A stretch of DNA of 64,000 bases, from contig NC_060252.1 of NCBI RefSeq assembly GCF_921293095.1, positions 38,812,881 to 38,876,880 of the forward strand, given 5' to 3'. Of the stretch, positions 11,761 through 25,600 are shown piece by piece. The notes under the pieces are model-generated. The model did not search any database and had not been told where the DNA came from. It was given only the letters and a program-made list of their open reading frames with translations. This DNA is from Ischnura elegans (Eukaryota; Arthropoda; Insecta; Odonata; Coenagrionidae). Made by a program: the position numbers and the translations under genes. Every line of letters starts with the position of its first letter. Position 1 is the stretch's first letter.

Positions 11761-13650
11761 AACAGGCTTTAGCCTCATTGATGAAGAAAACTCAATGGGG
11801 TTGGATTAGGACAGGTATGGGTGATTTGCTCTATGCAAATCTACCTCCGCTGCAGCAGTATCATACCTAAAATTTGAGTCAGCCTCAAGAATTTAAGTTT
11901 GCTGGCTTTTTTGGCAGCCAGATTAAATCTTCACCCACTAACTTGAATGTTTTGAATACCAACTGGAAAGGTTTTTGCATCACCCAAGGAAAGGATGTTC
12001 ATGGTTGTCCATCCCCTAAACTATTATATTAGACTGCATGTATGGCCAAAATTCAGGAGGCCAGTCTCGATAAAATAATAGTAAGGGTGTCAAAACCGCT
12101 GTGAGCAACACACTTAAGGAAGGTCAAATTTCAATGATAAACCTTATGCATAAAAGGATGAGACATATCATTTACTTAAGCTATAAGAATGCTAAATCGA
12201 AACATTTTTTCATACTCCCCACATTTAAAGATTTAACAGATGTTGCACCATGATTATAATACCAATTTCTCCAACCATATGACAGCAGGATGACATTGAT
12301 ACCAATCACATTCAGAGAAAGCATTAGTGGCTATGCTTAAGCCTCAAGCAAAAAGCTGAGTTTCAACCAATTTCTACTCTACATCAGCCATAAAATCTCT
12401 GAACACTCCCACACACAATCTAGGAAATTCGATACGTCTCTTAGAGTTATAACCCATGGACCCACTTTGTTCAAGGTTGACTGGGGAAGCACCTGGCCTG
12501 GAAGTGTAAAATGTAACCTCCACAGAATTCTTAAAGAAAAAGCGGAACCACAATATTTATGCTAAGATTTCACTTCTTAAAACAAACGTAATTAAATTCT
12601 CATAGCCACAACAAAAAAATCACCAGCCGGGTGATATATAGGCGTCCACGTCCCTCATCGATAATGCGTCAGGGGCGATGATTTAAGAAGTCATGGACAG
12701 GAGAGATGTAATGTCTCAACGTTGATGGAATCATCTCAATACGCATAAAGGGCGTCACGCTACGACCTTAAATTTGCTTGCTTCAGCTAAATTATTTTTA
12801 TGTTGCCAAAGGAGTGTTATCACTGCGCAGTTATGGTATCGCACTTTTCAAACAACGATCCTGCCTTCAGTTCCGCTAAAAACAAAATTGAAACGGCGGC
12901 GGCAGCGGTTGATCAAGTGCAGTAATGAAAATACCCGTTCAGGTTTTACTTTCGGATTAAAATGGAAAATAATAAATCTTTGAAGAAAAAGGTCTTCGTG
13001 AATTGGAAATTAGGCCTCACATTGTGGAGTTATTCTGAGTTTCAAAATTGATTTCATTTCGCATTTCTTCTGTTGACTCCGCACCTCTCGTTGTTTTCGA
13101 AGCTGCGATTGGCTGTATATGTTTCCGCCGTCCGCTTGCCGCGTCCTTCATCCCATTTTCCGCAAAGTCGCAGAGTTTTCCGTCCTCGTCATGGGCTCAT
13201 GTGACTGCAGTCGCGGCAACGCGGCAGTCGCCATATCACAATTTCTATTGACAACATCCGGGCTGTGCACTGAGGCTACGGCCGAGACGTGTGTTATGTT
13301 TTGAGATATGTATATAATTTTCCTCTGCTAAATTGACTAAGGTACTATTATTTATACGAAATAGAAACACATTTCAACTTCTCTATTGAATATTATTTTT
13401 TCCGATGATATTTTCTGTATTTTACTCTATTTAACTTCAATAACGTGCTCTTCAATGTGGCATCGCCGGCGAAGCACGTTTTTGTGATTTTTGGAAAACT
13501 TAACTTGTATCACAGCTAACTAAATTCAGTCGTTCGTATTTGAAATGGTATGAAATAAACCGAGTAATGCCATAGGGAAGGTGGTTATCACCATATAATG
13601 ATGGATTACATAGTTATCAGTTTTATTATTATATTTGTTTACAGTTAACA
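11761..13650 (+). other. Intergenic region and exportin-5 5' region
   Basis: No gene seen from 11761 to about 12850. From about 12880 to 13300 the sequence becomes GC- and CpG-richer than its surroundings. An acceptor TTTACAG ends at 13644, six bases before the exportin-5 ATG at 13651, so the 5' UTR is probably spliced. Its first exon would then lie in the CpG-rich stretch, but I could not fix the donor. Confidence 0.45.
12880..13300 (+). promoter_or_regulatory. CpG-rich probable promoter of exportin-5
   Basis: CpG and GC content rise here in an otherwise AT-rich region, about 0.4-0.8 kb before the exportin-5 start codon. An inverted CCAAT box (ATTGG at 13108-13112) lies inside. Promoter assignment is inferred from composition and position only. 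Confidence 0.4.
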
Positions 13651-16600
13651 ATGGATCACCCCCTTCCTGAAGTGGCAGAAGTTTCAAGGCAGCTTGTTGC
13701 TGCAATCGAAGTTACAATGAACCCTTACGCAGACCAGCAAAGACGGCTCTCTGCTTACGAAGCATGCGAAAGTTTTAAAGAATCATCTCCTCTTTGTGCA
13801 CAGTGTGGCCTCTATTTAGCTCGCAAAGAAAACCCCCACATCATTCGACATTTTGGGCTGCAGTTGATGGAACACTGTATCAAGTATAAGTGGAACAGCA
13901 TTTCGCAACGTGAGAAAATATTCATCAAGGTTTGTTATTTATCTCTACTTAAACATGAGCCCGTGACAGTAAAGTCTCACTGCGTATGTGCCATTAGTGT
14001 CTTGCCCTTGAGGTACTGGATGGAAAATTTTCACGTTCTTTTAGCGATAATGTGTACATGAATGCATTAAATCGTTATACTCGTCAGTTTTATACTGCCT
14101 CGGCATGTTATGGATTCACGTATCTACTTTTTCCCATGTTCAGGCAATCAGATTCCGTATTTTTGAGTGCATATGGGCCAAGGTTACACAAATTTACTGA
14201 TTGCGCAGTTGCTTTTCTCTGGCCATTTATTACACCTGAATTTCATCGTTGGTGTCATCGTGTGTTCCTGTAAATTTATGTAAATCCTAATTTGTATCCT
14301 CTTGTTGTCGAATTTATGTTATATCCTCCCTGGTAACTTAACGGTTGTAATATTTCCAGGCCCTCGAGGTATGCTCGAGCCCATACAATGCCGATTGTGG
14401 CAGGGATGCTCAATTCACATTGGACACAAAACCCTCGCGTTGCATCATATGATCCCGTGTTTTCTATATTCCGAGTCGAAAAGCTGTTACTTTTTCCTAA
14501 TGTCAATTGTAGCGTACAATTTTGTTGAAAAAGAATAGGTGCGTTATTTGGGGGTGCTCTGCCACAGTGCCATAGCGAGGGGGGGTTTTGGGGGATAACC
14601 CCCCCCCCCCAGAGCTCTGAGAAATTTTTTAATTTAAATCATCTTAATTAATTGCATTGATATTACTTATGGAATAGTGTAAGGATTACTAAAGTATCCC
14701 CAAAAAGCCGTAAAACTCACCATTTTGAACCGCTTATTTTAAAATTCCGCAATTTATTAATCTTGCACCTACCGCTTATCCTGGTGGGTATTCCATACCC
14801 CCACACACCCCGGTATTAGTTGCACCTAAAAGCCCCCCCCATCTTTAATTCCTAGCTGTGCCCCTGACTCTGTAAGCCTCTGATGTGAATGTAATGAAAC
14901 AACCTACACCAGTTAGTTGGGGAAAACTGATAGCCACGAATTTTGATGTGCATCTCCTTTGAAATTCTTCTTTAAGCTTGCAAACCCATTCAGTTGACAC
15001 AACATTATTACATTTGGGTTATCAATCGGTGTCAAATTCTTTTGGCTTCAATATGTAGCAATATTCTAATTCCTTCCCCTAAATGAATTATGCAATCGGT
15101 ATATAACTTAAGGCTTTCTAGTAAGTAGTTAGTTGTTTGTTCAATTAGTTTTCGTGGAACATGTATAATATTAATGAGAACATTTGATAAAGAAGTTTGG
15201 TATTTTCTGGTTTATTTATTGGTTTTTCTCCTATTCCATGGGACATCCCAATGTCTAAAAAATATTTTTACTTTATTATCATGGTATCCTACCAATGAAG
15301 GCAGGTTTCCATGGAGTACTTGAGAAGAATTCTGGGATCCTCCCTCTCCATCAATCACTTCCCCCTTCAGTTCACAATAAGGCCTACTCCCTTTTATTCT
15401 ATCTAAAAATTCTGTTATTTTAGGACAGTGAAATATTTAATCTTCTATTCATATTTGGCCTACAGATTATAATATTACTATATGTCATCAATTTTTTATA
15501 GAGATACAATACTCAATAGCTGTCTCGTAAAATGAGAGGTTGTAGGTGGTGGTCTGTCCACTCGGCTGGTGCCCGTAAATCCCCCACCTCATGCCTGTTG
15601 AGGCGGCTTGAAGAGTAGTCACTAGATGTATAAGATAGTTAAACTGTTCTTTAGTATTAAGCTTGAATCATGTAAGCATTTTTTCCATCCCTCTGAGTGA
15701 TAGCTCCAGCTATAGTTTTATAGAGACTGAAAGAGTGATTGCTTAACCCAATATTTCCTGTATGGTCATTTCCACCATCCTTTTTTCCATCGCTTATTGT
15801 ATCATTTTCCATATTTCCTAATGTTGTTCACTCGGAAGCCAAGTGTGGCAATACAATCACTGTTAGCATGTGTGTGTTCTGACTGCTTGAAATACAGTAC
15901 CAGTAATGGAAAAAGGGATATGTCAAGGGATGGGATTACCATCCATGGAGTCATTGCAGAAAATGACTGCAGGAAACAGTCATTTTTCCACCATCATTTG
16001 AGCTATTGCTCAGAAAGGATAGAAAAAATCATGATGTGATTAAGACTTTAAGATTAAGGGCATTATTTGAAAGTTTATTGTATATACTCACCTGGGTTTT
16101 TGTGCCAGGGCATACAAATCTCACTGTGAGGGTTATTTGTATATTGGTGGTTATGGCACATTATGTGCTGTGTTAAAAATTACTGGCTCTAAAAGAATCT
16201 ATTAAAGCCCTGATGGTGCTTTTGCTAAGAAGGTTAATTTACAAAAAATGTTTGACCAAACCTCTGAGAAGAAGATAAGAGGAGCTACCTTGATCCTAAG
16301 TGACGAAGAAATGAATTATGTATCTTGTTAAATCATTACTGTCTCGGATCCAATTTGATGCCATGTTGCAATTCTCACAGAATATTTTTTTTTCAGGAAA
16401 ATGCAATGCGTCTCTTGGAAGTTGGGACTGAGCCACTCCTTCAAGAACAAGCCCATATCAAAGATGCCTTGTCCAGGATAGTAGTGGAGATGATCAAACG
16501 GGAGTGGCCTCAACAATGGCCTGGCTTGCTGCAGGAACTTAATGCACTATGCCAGTTGGGGGAAAGTCAAACAGAGCTAGTTCTTCTCGTTTTTCTTCGT

Positions 16601-19600
16601 CTTGTAGAGGATGTTGCAGTTTTGCAGGTTCGTCTAGTGATGAGAAAATTTGGGATCATCCAATTTGTAATGTAGGAGGGATTTGAAATGATACTGAGTC
16701 CATTGATTAGAAATTTGACCATTCCTTTTTAAAAGTAGAGATTAAGCATTGATTTGAGGACCAGTTGACTATGAATTTCAGGTTCTTTCAAATTCATGGA
16801 TTCTTTAAGTAAGGCATCATATTCCAAATCATGTTATATTGTTCTCAAGAATAGTGCGTCTTTTTCTATTATGAAGTAGACCAGGTCAGGGTGGTGTTCT
16901 TGGTTTATGGTTGATATTTTATTACTGCAGTCAAAGTTAACTCTTAAAAACTAGTTTTTGTCAATTTTTTCTTTTTAATTCTTGAGCCACTCATTATATA
17001 ACTAGTGAAGCATGGCAAAATGACATGCCATCAGATTTCTATCCTCTGCCAATGGGTTAATTCAAAAAGGCTATCAGAGCCAAGAACAAGAAATACTGCA
17101 GAATGATTGGTAGCAGGAAAAATGTATTCTATGTCATTTGTGGCATTATTAGTCATTTTCTGTTTCATATTTTTTTCAGAGCAGATTGGTTTATCGAATC
17201 ACTAATAATCAAGGCTCTAATGTACATTTATGCTTAGTTTTCCTAAACACTTTGTACTAACAAGAATTTCATTGCTTAAGTATTTTGAGATCTTGGTTGA
17301 TTATATGAATTCATTTTTTTGCCAAATAGACTCTGGAATCCAACCAAAGGCGAAAGGATATCTGCCAGGCTCTTACCGGCAGCATGGGTGAAATATTTGC
17401 CTTTTTCATTAGCCTCATAGAAACTCGCTGTGAAAGGTTTTGGGAGTCATTAGCAGCTGGAGAGGCAAGAGCTCAAGAGGCTGCTGCACATGCTCGGGTT
17501 GTACAGGTATGAAATACCTCCAGTAGGAGTTATTTTTATGTTCATATAATTGAAAATTTTCAAGTTACTACTCCATTAAATATTTTAAGTCTGTATAGTA
17601 ATTATGAGGTGTTGAGATATTGTTTGGAAGTGTAATGAAAAGCTCAAAAACTACAGTAAAATCTCCATGCATCACATTTGTTTGGACTGGAAAAATCATG
17701 ATGCTGTAGTTTGTTTCATTGCGTGGAAGTGCTTTACTGATTACATCTTCACAGGAGCTTCCAAGCATTCGGAGTGGATATTGTGCATCATTTGTTATAA
17801 ATATGATGCAGGAAAAAATTTCTTTTTCATTACACAGCTTGAATGGAAATCGTTGTTTCAGTAGAACAAATTTTGTTAAATAATATGGAAAACAATCAAT
17901 TATGTTAAGAGTGTAAATCTTTGGAGCTACCCATCCCGCTCTACCTCAACGAAAGGGGCTCATGAATGATTATGTAATATTGAAAGTTTCATTTACAGTA
18001 GAAAAGGTGATTGATTAAGGTTAAACTTTAATTTTAGGTGGTTCTTCTTACCCTCACTGGATTTGTGGAGTGGGTGTCAATAAATCACATCATGGCTCAA
18101 GATGGAAAGCTTCTTCAAATTCTATGCGCCCTCTTGGATAAGGAAAACTTTCAGTCTGATGCAGCTGAATGCTTGTTGCAGGCAAGTATAGCATTGAAAT
18201 CCAGAGTCCATTTGAATTTATCTCTGTAATGCTATTTAATCTTCTCATATATTACTCTATCTTCAATCCTTAGTCTCATCAATGTCACTGCATATCACTG
18301 CACTGTAATATTTTTTACTTTGACCTAATAGGAGCATTTTTACTTTTATCCTCAGATAGTCAACAGAAAAGGAAGGGCTGAGGAAAGGAAACCTCTATTG
18401 ATCCTATTCAATGATTTGCAGATGACATGCATTTTTCAGGCATGTGTCACTGCTTGTGCAAAACCCTTTAATGAACCTCGATATGTATTCCTAAAAAGAA
18501 TGACTCAGGTCCTCACTGGACTTGGGACGCAGCTATGCACCCTCTGGGCCAAAGAAACTTCAGGTCCAATGATCCTCCCACCTCCCAATTTCTCCATTTA
18601 TTTAGAATCAATGATAACATTCACTAAACATCACAGCCTTGTCTTAGCCCACCTTGTCAATTCTTTGTGGGCCTCATTTTTGCGACATGAGATGATTTCA
18701 AGGGATCCTACTTTCCTCTCCTTCGTTCCTCGATGGGTGGAGGCTACTGCTCCTCGTGTAATTAAAAGTGGCTTCCCTTCTAAAATGGACTCCCCTTGTT
18801 CGGCATGGTCTTCAATGGAATTTGATTCGGATGAAGAGTTTGCCACATTTTTCCATCGGTGTCGGACAGACTTTTTAGATGCATTTCGCCATGCCACAGT
18901 GGTTGCACCACTAGTGTGTTTCTCCTTTGTTGAGAACTGGTTGACAACACGCCTGCAGAGGTCGGTGGAGCAGAGGGGAGAACCGTGTACTGGCACATCC
19001 TTGGAATATCTGGAGTGGGATGCTCTCTCACAGGTGTTGGATAGTGTACTTGGGAAGATACTGGCAACAGATCGAGGTCGACCCCCTGTTGAGTCAGGGC
19101 TTCGTTTGCTAGAAATGTGTTTGGCATTTGAGACTGACGACCCCCTTGTCCTCAGCACACTCCTGTCTTGCATCTCTGCATTGTTTGTGTTTCTAAGTAT
19201 GGCCCCTGGCAGTGGACTGTTGCCTCGAGTGCTGGATAAAATCTTTGCTGCCCTCATACTCAGCCCACCCGGCCAGACAAAAGAATCGCGCAGCCGTGCT
19301 GTAAGGAATGTTCGTCGCCATGCTGCCTCTCTCATGGTGAAGATTGCTCACAAATATCCCCTCCTGTTGTTGCCTGCTTTTGAGCACATTGCCACCACAG
19401 TGGAAGGACTTGGACGTGATCCAGGGCAACTTTCTAAGCTAGAGAGGCTGACGCTTCAGGTATGTGGTTGAGTTAGTTTATTGATTTAGGTTGGAATGTA
19501 GTGGCCATCTTAATTCTTAATAAATTCAATGGTTTAAGGCTCAACTTTGTGGAAATTAATACACGAAAATAAAAGGGAGAATTTGTTGCTTTCCACAGAT

Positions 19601-22600
19601 TTATTTCGTCCGTACGACATGTTTCGACCATAGAGGTCATTATCAAGTATAAAGATATCGAATTTTAAGCACTAACTGTAACTAACTCACTCAAGACATA
19701 GTGATGTTGCAGTGTCACTAGTGTCCATTTGGTATTTGAATTCTGACCACTATTGAAACACCAGGTATTTTACAAATATTTGCAATAGTGGTATTTCTAT
19801 ATGGTGCCAAAGTGCCACTGTGTGCTCCACTATGACTCAGCTGATGGAGCTTGCTATATGGCTCTTGCACCCAAGGTTAATAAATCACAAGTAGCCCCTC
19901 CTGGTGCAATTAAACCTTCATATAATGACTTTGATGGGACTGGACAAAATGGCATCTAGGGGAGTTTGGTTTGCAGATACGTCTTGTGGATTGAATCATC
20001 ATAGAATGATCAAAGAGATTAAAAATGAATTGTAGTAAAATTCTCCCAACCCAGATTTTAAGAAAGTCATCAGCGGGATTCTAAATTTTGCTGCAATAAG
20101 TGTTAGGTCATCCCTTTCCCCTGTATAGAATGACCTAGACGTTGATGCATCCTAATACTCAATTCTACTTCTACCCTTTCCCCTGTCGAGCAATCAATTA
20201 CCTGTGCTTTATAACGTCATACTCTGGATTGCCCAGAAACTGCACCCCGTGTAACTAAGTATGCTCATTTCACTATGTTCATCCATGTCTGTCCATTTCA
20301 TTTAGTTTCTACCTTCCAATCTTTTTATCAAATGCAAAATATGGTTTAAAAAATAATGTGCCATTGTAAGTAATGTAATTTTTTATGGTTTTGTTATTAA
20401 GTTTCTTACCTTTGTTTGTAGGTATGAATATAACTTCATCACCAAGGGTCTGGGACCCTTGCAATTGCAATTTCTGGGGTTTGAAATTTCACAAAAATTC
20501 TTATTTTCAAAACTTGTATACAGTAAAACCTCTCTTAAACGAAACTCAAGGGACCGAAATTTTGCCGTTTCGTTGACCGGGAGTTCGTTCCCCGGAGGTG
20601 ATGCGCACGTTGCATCATTCTAGGGGCTCGGAAATTGAAGCAAGTCTGCATGCGTTATCTTCATTCTACCTTCGCATACTTCAAAATAGTGCTTATTTCT
20701 TCAGCTGCAATGCAAATCGCGGACAATAGACCACATTTAGGAAGCCTCAGTTCGTATTATTCAATCACTTCGCGTGCTTTTTCATCGGTTTTCAAAAATG
20801 TATGCAACGTAGCGGTGAGTGCGAGGCCATCCCTTTATTCTCAATATTTGAAATAGAGTACATGTATTCGCGAAGTTTACACTGAAAAATTAAGAATTCG
20901 ATAGATTTGACCATTACTAATATAAAGTTAAAGTAACAGCGCCAATTATAGCTTCATCATGAAATTAAGATCGCTCTACCATAACGGCGCGAGTGCGACT
21001 TTCGTCGACCCATTAAAGCTCAGTGGGTGGCAGCATTTCTTTATAGTAGTCGAATCCAGAATACTCCATAGCAATATTTGCGGTCGCGGGCTTCGTAAAT
21101 AATTCATTGTACTAGCATCATTTCCATCGCATTCCGGATAGACAACTGCCGATAAGAAAACATCTTGAAAGGCCCTATGCAGGAGTTCTCGAAGTAAAAT
21201 ACGTCACGATTTTGAAAAATGAGTTTTCGAGAAATTATATTCTGCAACCCTCAGTTCGCTGGCTTCGCGGATTACGAAATTTGAGTCTATTCTAGTGAAC
21301 TCATCAAACGACCCTTCAATATTCATGACTTTTGAGAGACCCTGCCAGGATTCTCGGATTTCGTCATCACTTTCCATCGCGTGGTCGCAGTTGACTGCAA
21401 ACCGGATTGACAACTCCCGATAAGAAAACAGCTTGGAAGGCCTCATGCAGGAGTTCTTGAAGTAAAATAAGTCACGATAATGATGCTGTTGACTGCAAAC
21501 CCGGTTTTTGCAAAATAACTAAATATGGTGACAGGTGCGACACGCTTCCAAGCTTTGCAAAGCCCTTGCATTACCTGCAAAATGGTCCTCTTCAATTTCG
21601 CCGATCCCTTACATCCATTCGACAAACCAAAAACTCCACTAAAATCCGACGGTAATGCCGCTTTGCCGCAGAAATGACCCCTCGGTCGAGAGGTCGCAAC
21701 TTAGCTATTGCAGTTGGGGGGAAGAAAATAACACGCACATTTTTTATTGTTAGTCCTATGTTTGGGCCCGTGCAGCGATCGAGGAAGAAATCTACTTTCC
21801 CCATGAGTGCATCAACTCCCGCCAACCACCGCTGAATTAATCCCGCTGTCATTCATGGATTTTTGCTGCTACCACAGGGGTGAGGCATCACCATTGGCCC
21901 AGTCTAAATATGGCATGTTTAGACTGTGTCGTCTTCTTCATGCAACAATTGACGGGCGTCGCAAACCTTTTTCTCAGGAGAAAATCAACACCGCTTCACA
22001 TCACGTTAGGACATCGCTACAATCGCCGACAGACAGAGACTGACCTTTAGTATAAAGCACTCAATTCAAGTAACGTCTAGATCAAAAAGAAATGTTGGCT
22101 TTCGTGTCTTAAGTGCGAATATTTTTTATCCAAGATTGCGGCAAATGCAAAAGTTTCTCCTATTTTTTAGATGATGTTGAAATAAACAATGTGAATGAAA
22201 CAAGAGTAACTACTGAGTCATATATTAAAGATAATTAAGAGATGCAAATTTTGGCTTTCATCTTCTAGCGCGCGCATTGTATCTTCCGTAATTTAGTTAA
22301 ATTCTAAAGAAGTTATCCAAGATGGCGGCCAGTGAAAAAAATGCTTCTCGGAATTTACGCGTTGTAATTCTGTAAAGTATCTTAAACAACCGTCAAAAGA
22401 ATGCGTTCGAAGTACATAGCTCTAGATATCATATCTTTGAGCGTGTAAATATTGGGACATTGAGTTATTTACGAAAGTCAGCATTAACATTTTTCGCAAT
22501 TCGCCGCGAGCCGCGAGTTGGGGTCGGCGGAAACACACGACGGAAGGCTATGGTTACGGTTAATAATGACGATTCTGATTGGCTTATTCAGTGGAAGTCT

Positions 22601-25600
22601 CTGATTTGCCCTCCAACGCTACGAATATTAAATTATTCATATGAAAATAAAAATTTAACCGGAAAAATTGGTTATTGGGAGGTGAATTTCACTCGATCGC
22701 GCCGAAATTTCATTTCGTTGATCGAGAGTTTTCGTAAAAGAGGAGTTCGTTCATCGGGGTTTTTCACTAATGTGTTTACATAGGCAATTGGCCGGACCAA
22801 TAGCATTTGTTCGTTGAACGGAGTTCTTCGTTTAGCGGGAGTTCGTTAAGGTGAGGTTTTACTGTATTTTGAAATGTCATACTTTTAGATTTTGGTTGTC
22901 TTTGGGGCAGTTTTTTTTGTTCTTGAATAATTAGTATGACTGAGATTGATTTCAGTGTTTACTGTATTGTGGGAAGTTTTGTTAATAAAGAGCTGTAGGC
23001 AGCAGTTACCAAAGGGGGCTGAAGCAAATTATTCTTGCCGTAAAATACTTTTCAGTGTCTGTAATGATTTATTTATTTTTGACACAAAAGGTTAATCTGT
23101 ATTGACATGCATTGATTAGATAGTAGGAACTTTCTTTGAGAGTAGTATGGTCATCGTTGCTAATATTTCCCATTTCTTATTTTACTGTATCTTCAGGAAG
23201 CATTGCTACTGGTGAGCAACCATTTCTGGGATTATGGACGCCAATCTGCTTTCATTGCATCTGTGATTCGACCTGCGGCAGAGCAGTGGCTAGCAGTTGC
23301 TGACGCGTTCCACAGCCCTCTGTCTTTCATGACCTTTGTAGGTTTAGACCGACCTCCTGTCGAACCCTCATCTGATGACCTGAATGGACAGAATCGTGCT
23401 CACCTCATCTACTGTGTCAGTCTCATCTTGGCTGTTGTGAAACGGAGTGCCCGACCAGAAGACGATCCGGACAGAGCACGCCGAGGAGGTTTTGTGGCTC
23501 CTGGAGAAGAGGGCACTGGTGCAACTGTCCGCAGCCCAGCTGCTCCCCACGTCCTCCCTCTCTTGCCTCCCGTTCTTTCCCTGCTTGCCGCTTTCAATGC
23601 CATGTGGCGTCCCGAAGTGAAGGCTCGCCTCTCTGAAGGTTATGCCAATGCCCACTCCATGCTTGAAGTAGACAAGGCCAACTTGCTGGGTGGTTCTGGA
23701 TGCCCCCTCTATTCACAAGGAGGCATACTCCCTCCCTCCTCTCCGGATGACTCTCTGGACCCTGCATCTCCAAGAACATACAGGCAAACACCATTGGATA
23801 GAATGCAGCACTTCCTGTCTTCAGTGCATGATCAGTCATATCATATCCTTGGAGCTGCTGGTCCATCATTAGGGCGGGATCTGTATAGGATGCCAAACTT
23901 AGCGTCTAGCTTGATATCTACGGTGTTTTCCAACTTAGAAGTTATTCCTGACTATCGTCTTAGACCAATTTCAAGGGTTTTTCTCAAGCCCTTTGTATGT
24001 GCTTGTCCTTCGGCTGCTCATGAAGATGTTCTCCTTCCTATACTAGCTCACTTCTGTCCTTACAGTAAGTACTTGTATTATACTTATATCTATGAATATT
24101 GGCTTAAGTTAATTTGCATGTTTGCATGAATCTTAGATGATCCTTTTTTTATTTTGAAGAGGTTTGTAGTAGTAAGTTGTGAAAATTTTTTTGGCTTTTG
24201 CAATTTGTTTCACAAAAAAGCGACAATTTCACACACTTTTACTGCCAGCTTCATGTCAGACTGATTTACGAGTCAAGGTTTATTTTGAAACAAATTAACA
24301 TGCAATAGTGATAGCTTTGTTGTAGTTGCTATTATATTTAATAGTTATAGTTGCTGTAGGGAGCTAGATCATTTTGTTGTTAGAAAGTCAGCCAATCAGT
24401 GAAAACCTTAGTTGTGGGTTGGATAAAGTTGGCTGAGGTACCAAAGAGACCTCTTACGAAACAAATGTTGCAGCTTTTGTTTATATCATGTAATTAGGTC
24501 AATATCGATTTGGGTCAACACATTTTCAACGATATATTGACAATGCAAGAAGATTTTGTCAAAAGTTTGTTGATAAAGCCATTAAACTGCTCAGAAATCA
24601 ACTTTGCATGGTTCTGCTCTGTGCATGATTGCTTTTTCTTTCCATTTAACATCTATTGTAAGTACCAATTTGTGGAATGAGATTTCTATTAGCTTTTAAG
24701 ATATCTCAACTTCAATTTTTCGCTCTATTTACTGTAGCTGTTCTTTTATTAAAACTCGTTGTCTTAGGTTTAGCATTAATATCCCTTGCTCAAGGTTTTT
24801 CTAGAAATTATCGTAAGCATTTTCACTTCTGATAGATTGGAATTATCATAAGAACTCTCATGGATAAATATTATATATACAGTGGTTTTATCCGCATTGT
24901 AGATATTAGAATGTACAAAACCCATGATCTTTATATCTTCTTAGCGTTAATGTGCAACTAGTGTGACAACACACATGAAATGTATTTGATGGAAGCTGAA
25001 GTAGTACTTTTCAGATAAGATTTATGCTGATATATAATGTCAGCTATAAACTAATGGATTTACTATCTTCTATTGAATGTCAGTGTATTAGTAATTCTAA
25101 GTAGGTAAATGAAATTTTATAAGCGATGAGTAGGAATGCCCGTAACGGGAAATAACCACTCATTGGAATCCGCATTTTCACATCACTCTTAAGCCTCAGA
25201 TGGTAATCATTATTTGAAGATGATAATTGCATACTTCCCATCTTAACATCATGCATTTTAATATGTTAACTATTATAAAATGTACATTATTAATTGTGGT
25301 GGTTGTTATGTAGTTAGCATTTATATTTGTCATTTCACTACATCAGGGCTGAATGATTAGGGTCTCCTATCACAGAACTTGAGCTTTTGTTGACGACGCG
25401 AGAGTCTCAATCACACACACATTCACGTTTGCGAAGCTTCCTTAGAGTTTATAGAATTTGTTCCTCAGAGCAAATCCATGAAGTGCGAGCGTGATTTTCC
25501 TAAGTTTGTAATTTTGTCTATTTCATGTGTGTGAGTGGGTCACTGGCGTATGTGGAAGCTTCGCAAATCTGAATGTGCGTGTGATTGAGATCTACACGGT

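Larger units (their letters stand above)
19460..23196 (+). other. XPO5 intron 5
   Basis: A 3.7-kb GT-AG intron hosting a Penelope-type relic at 19560-19690 and a Tigger/pogo element at 20521-22864. The remaining 19700-20520 segment shows nothing else I can name. Confidence 0.65.

Noticed and set aside
18631-19335. Long open frame (234 codons) on the - strand
   Set aside because: It lies wholly antisense to the strongly conserved exportin-5 exon 5 and has no recognisable homology; it reflects codon bias of the real exon.
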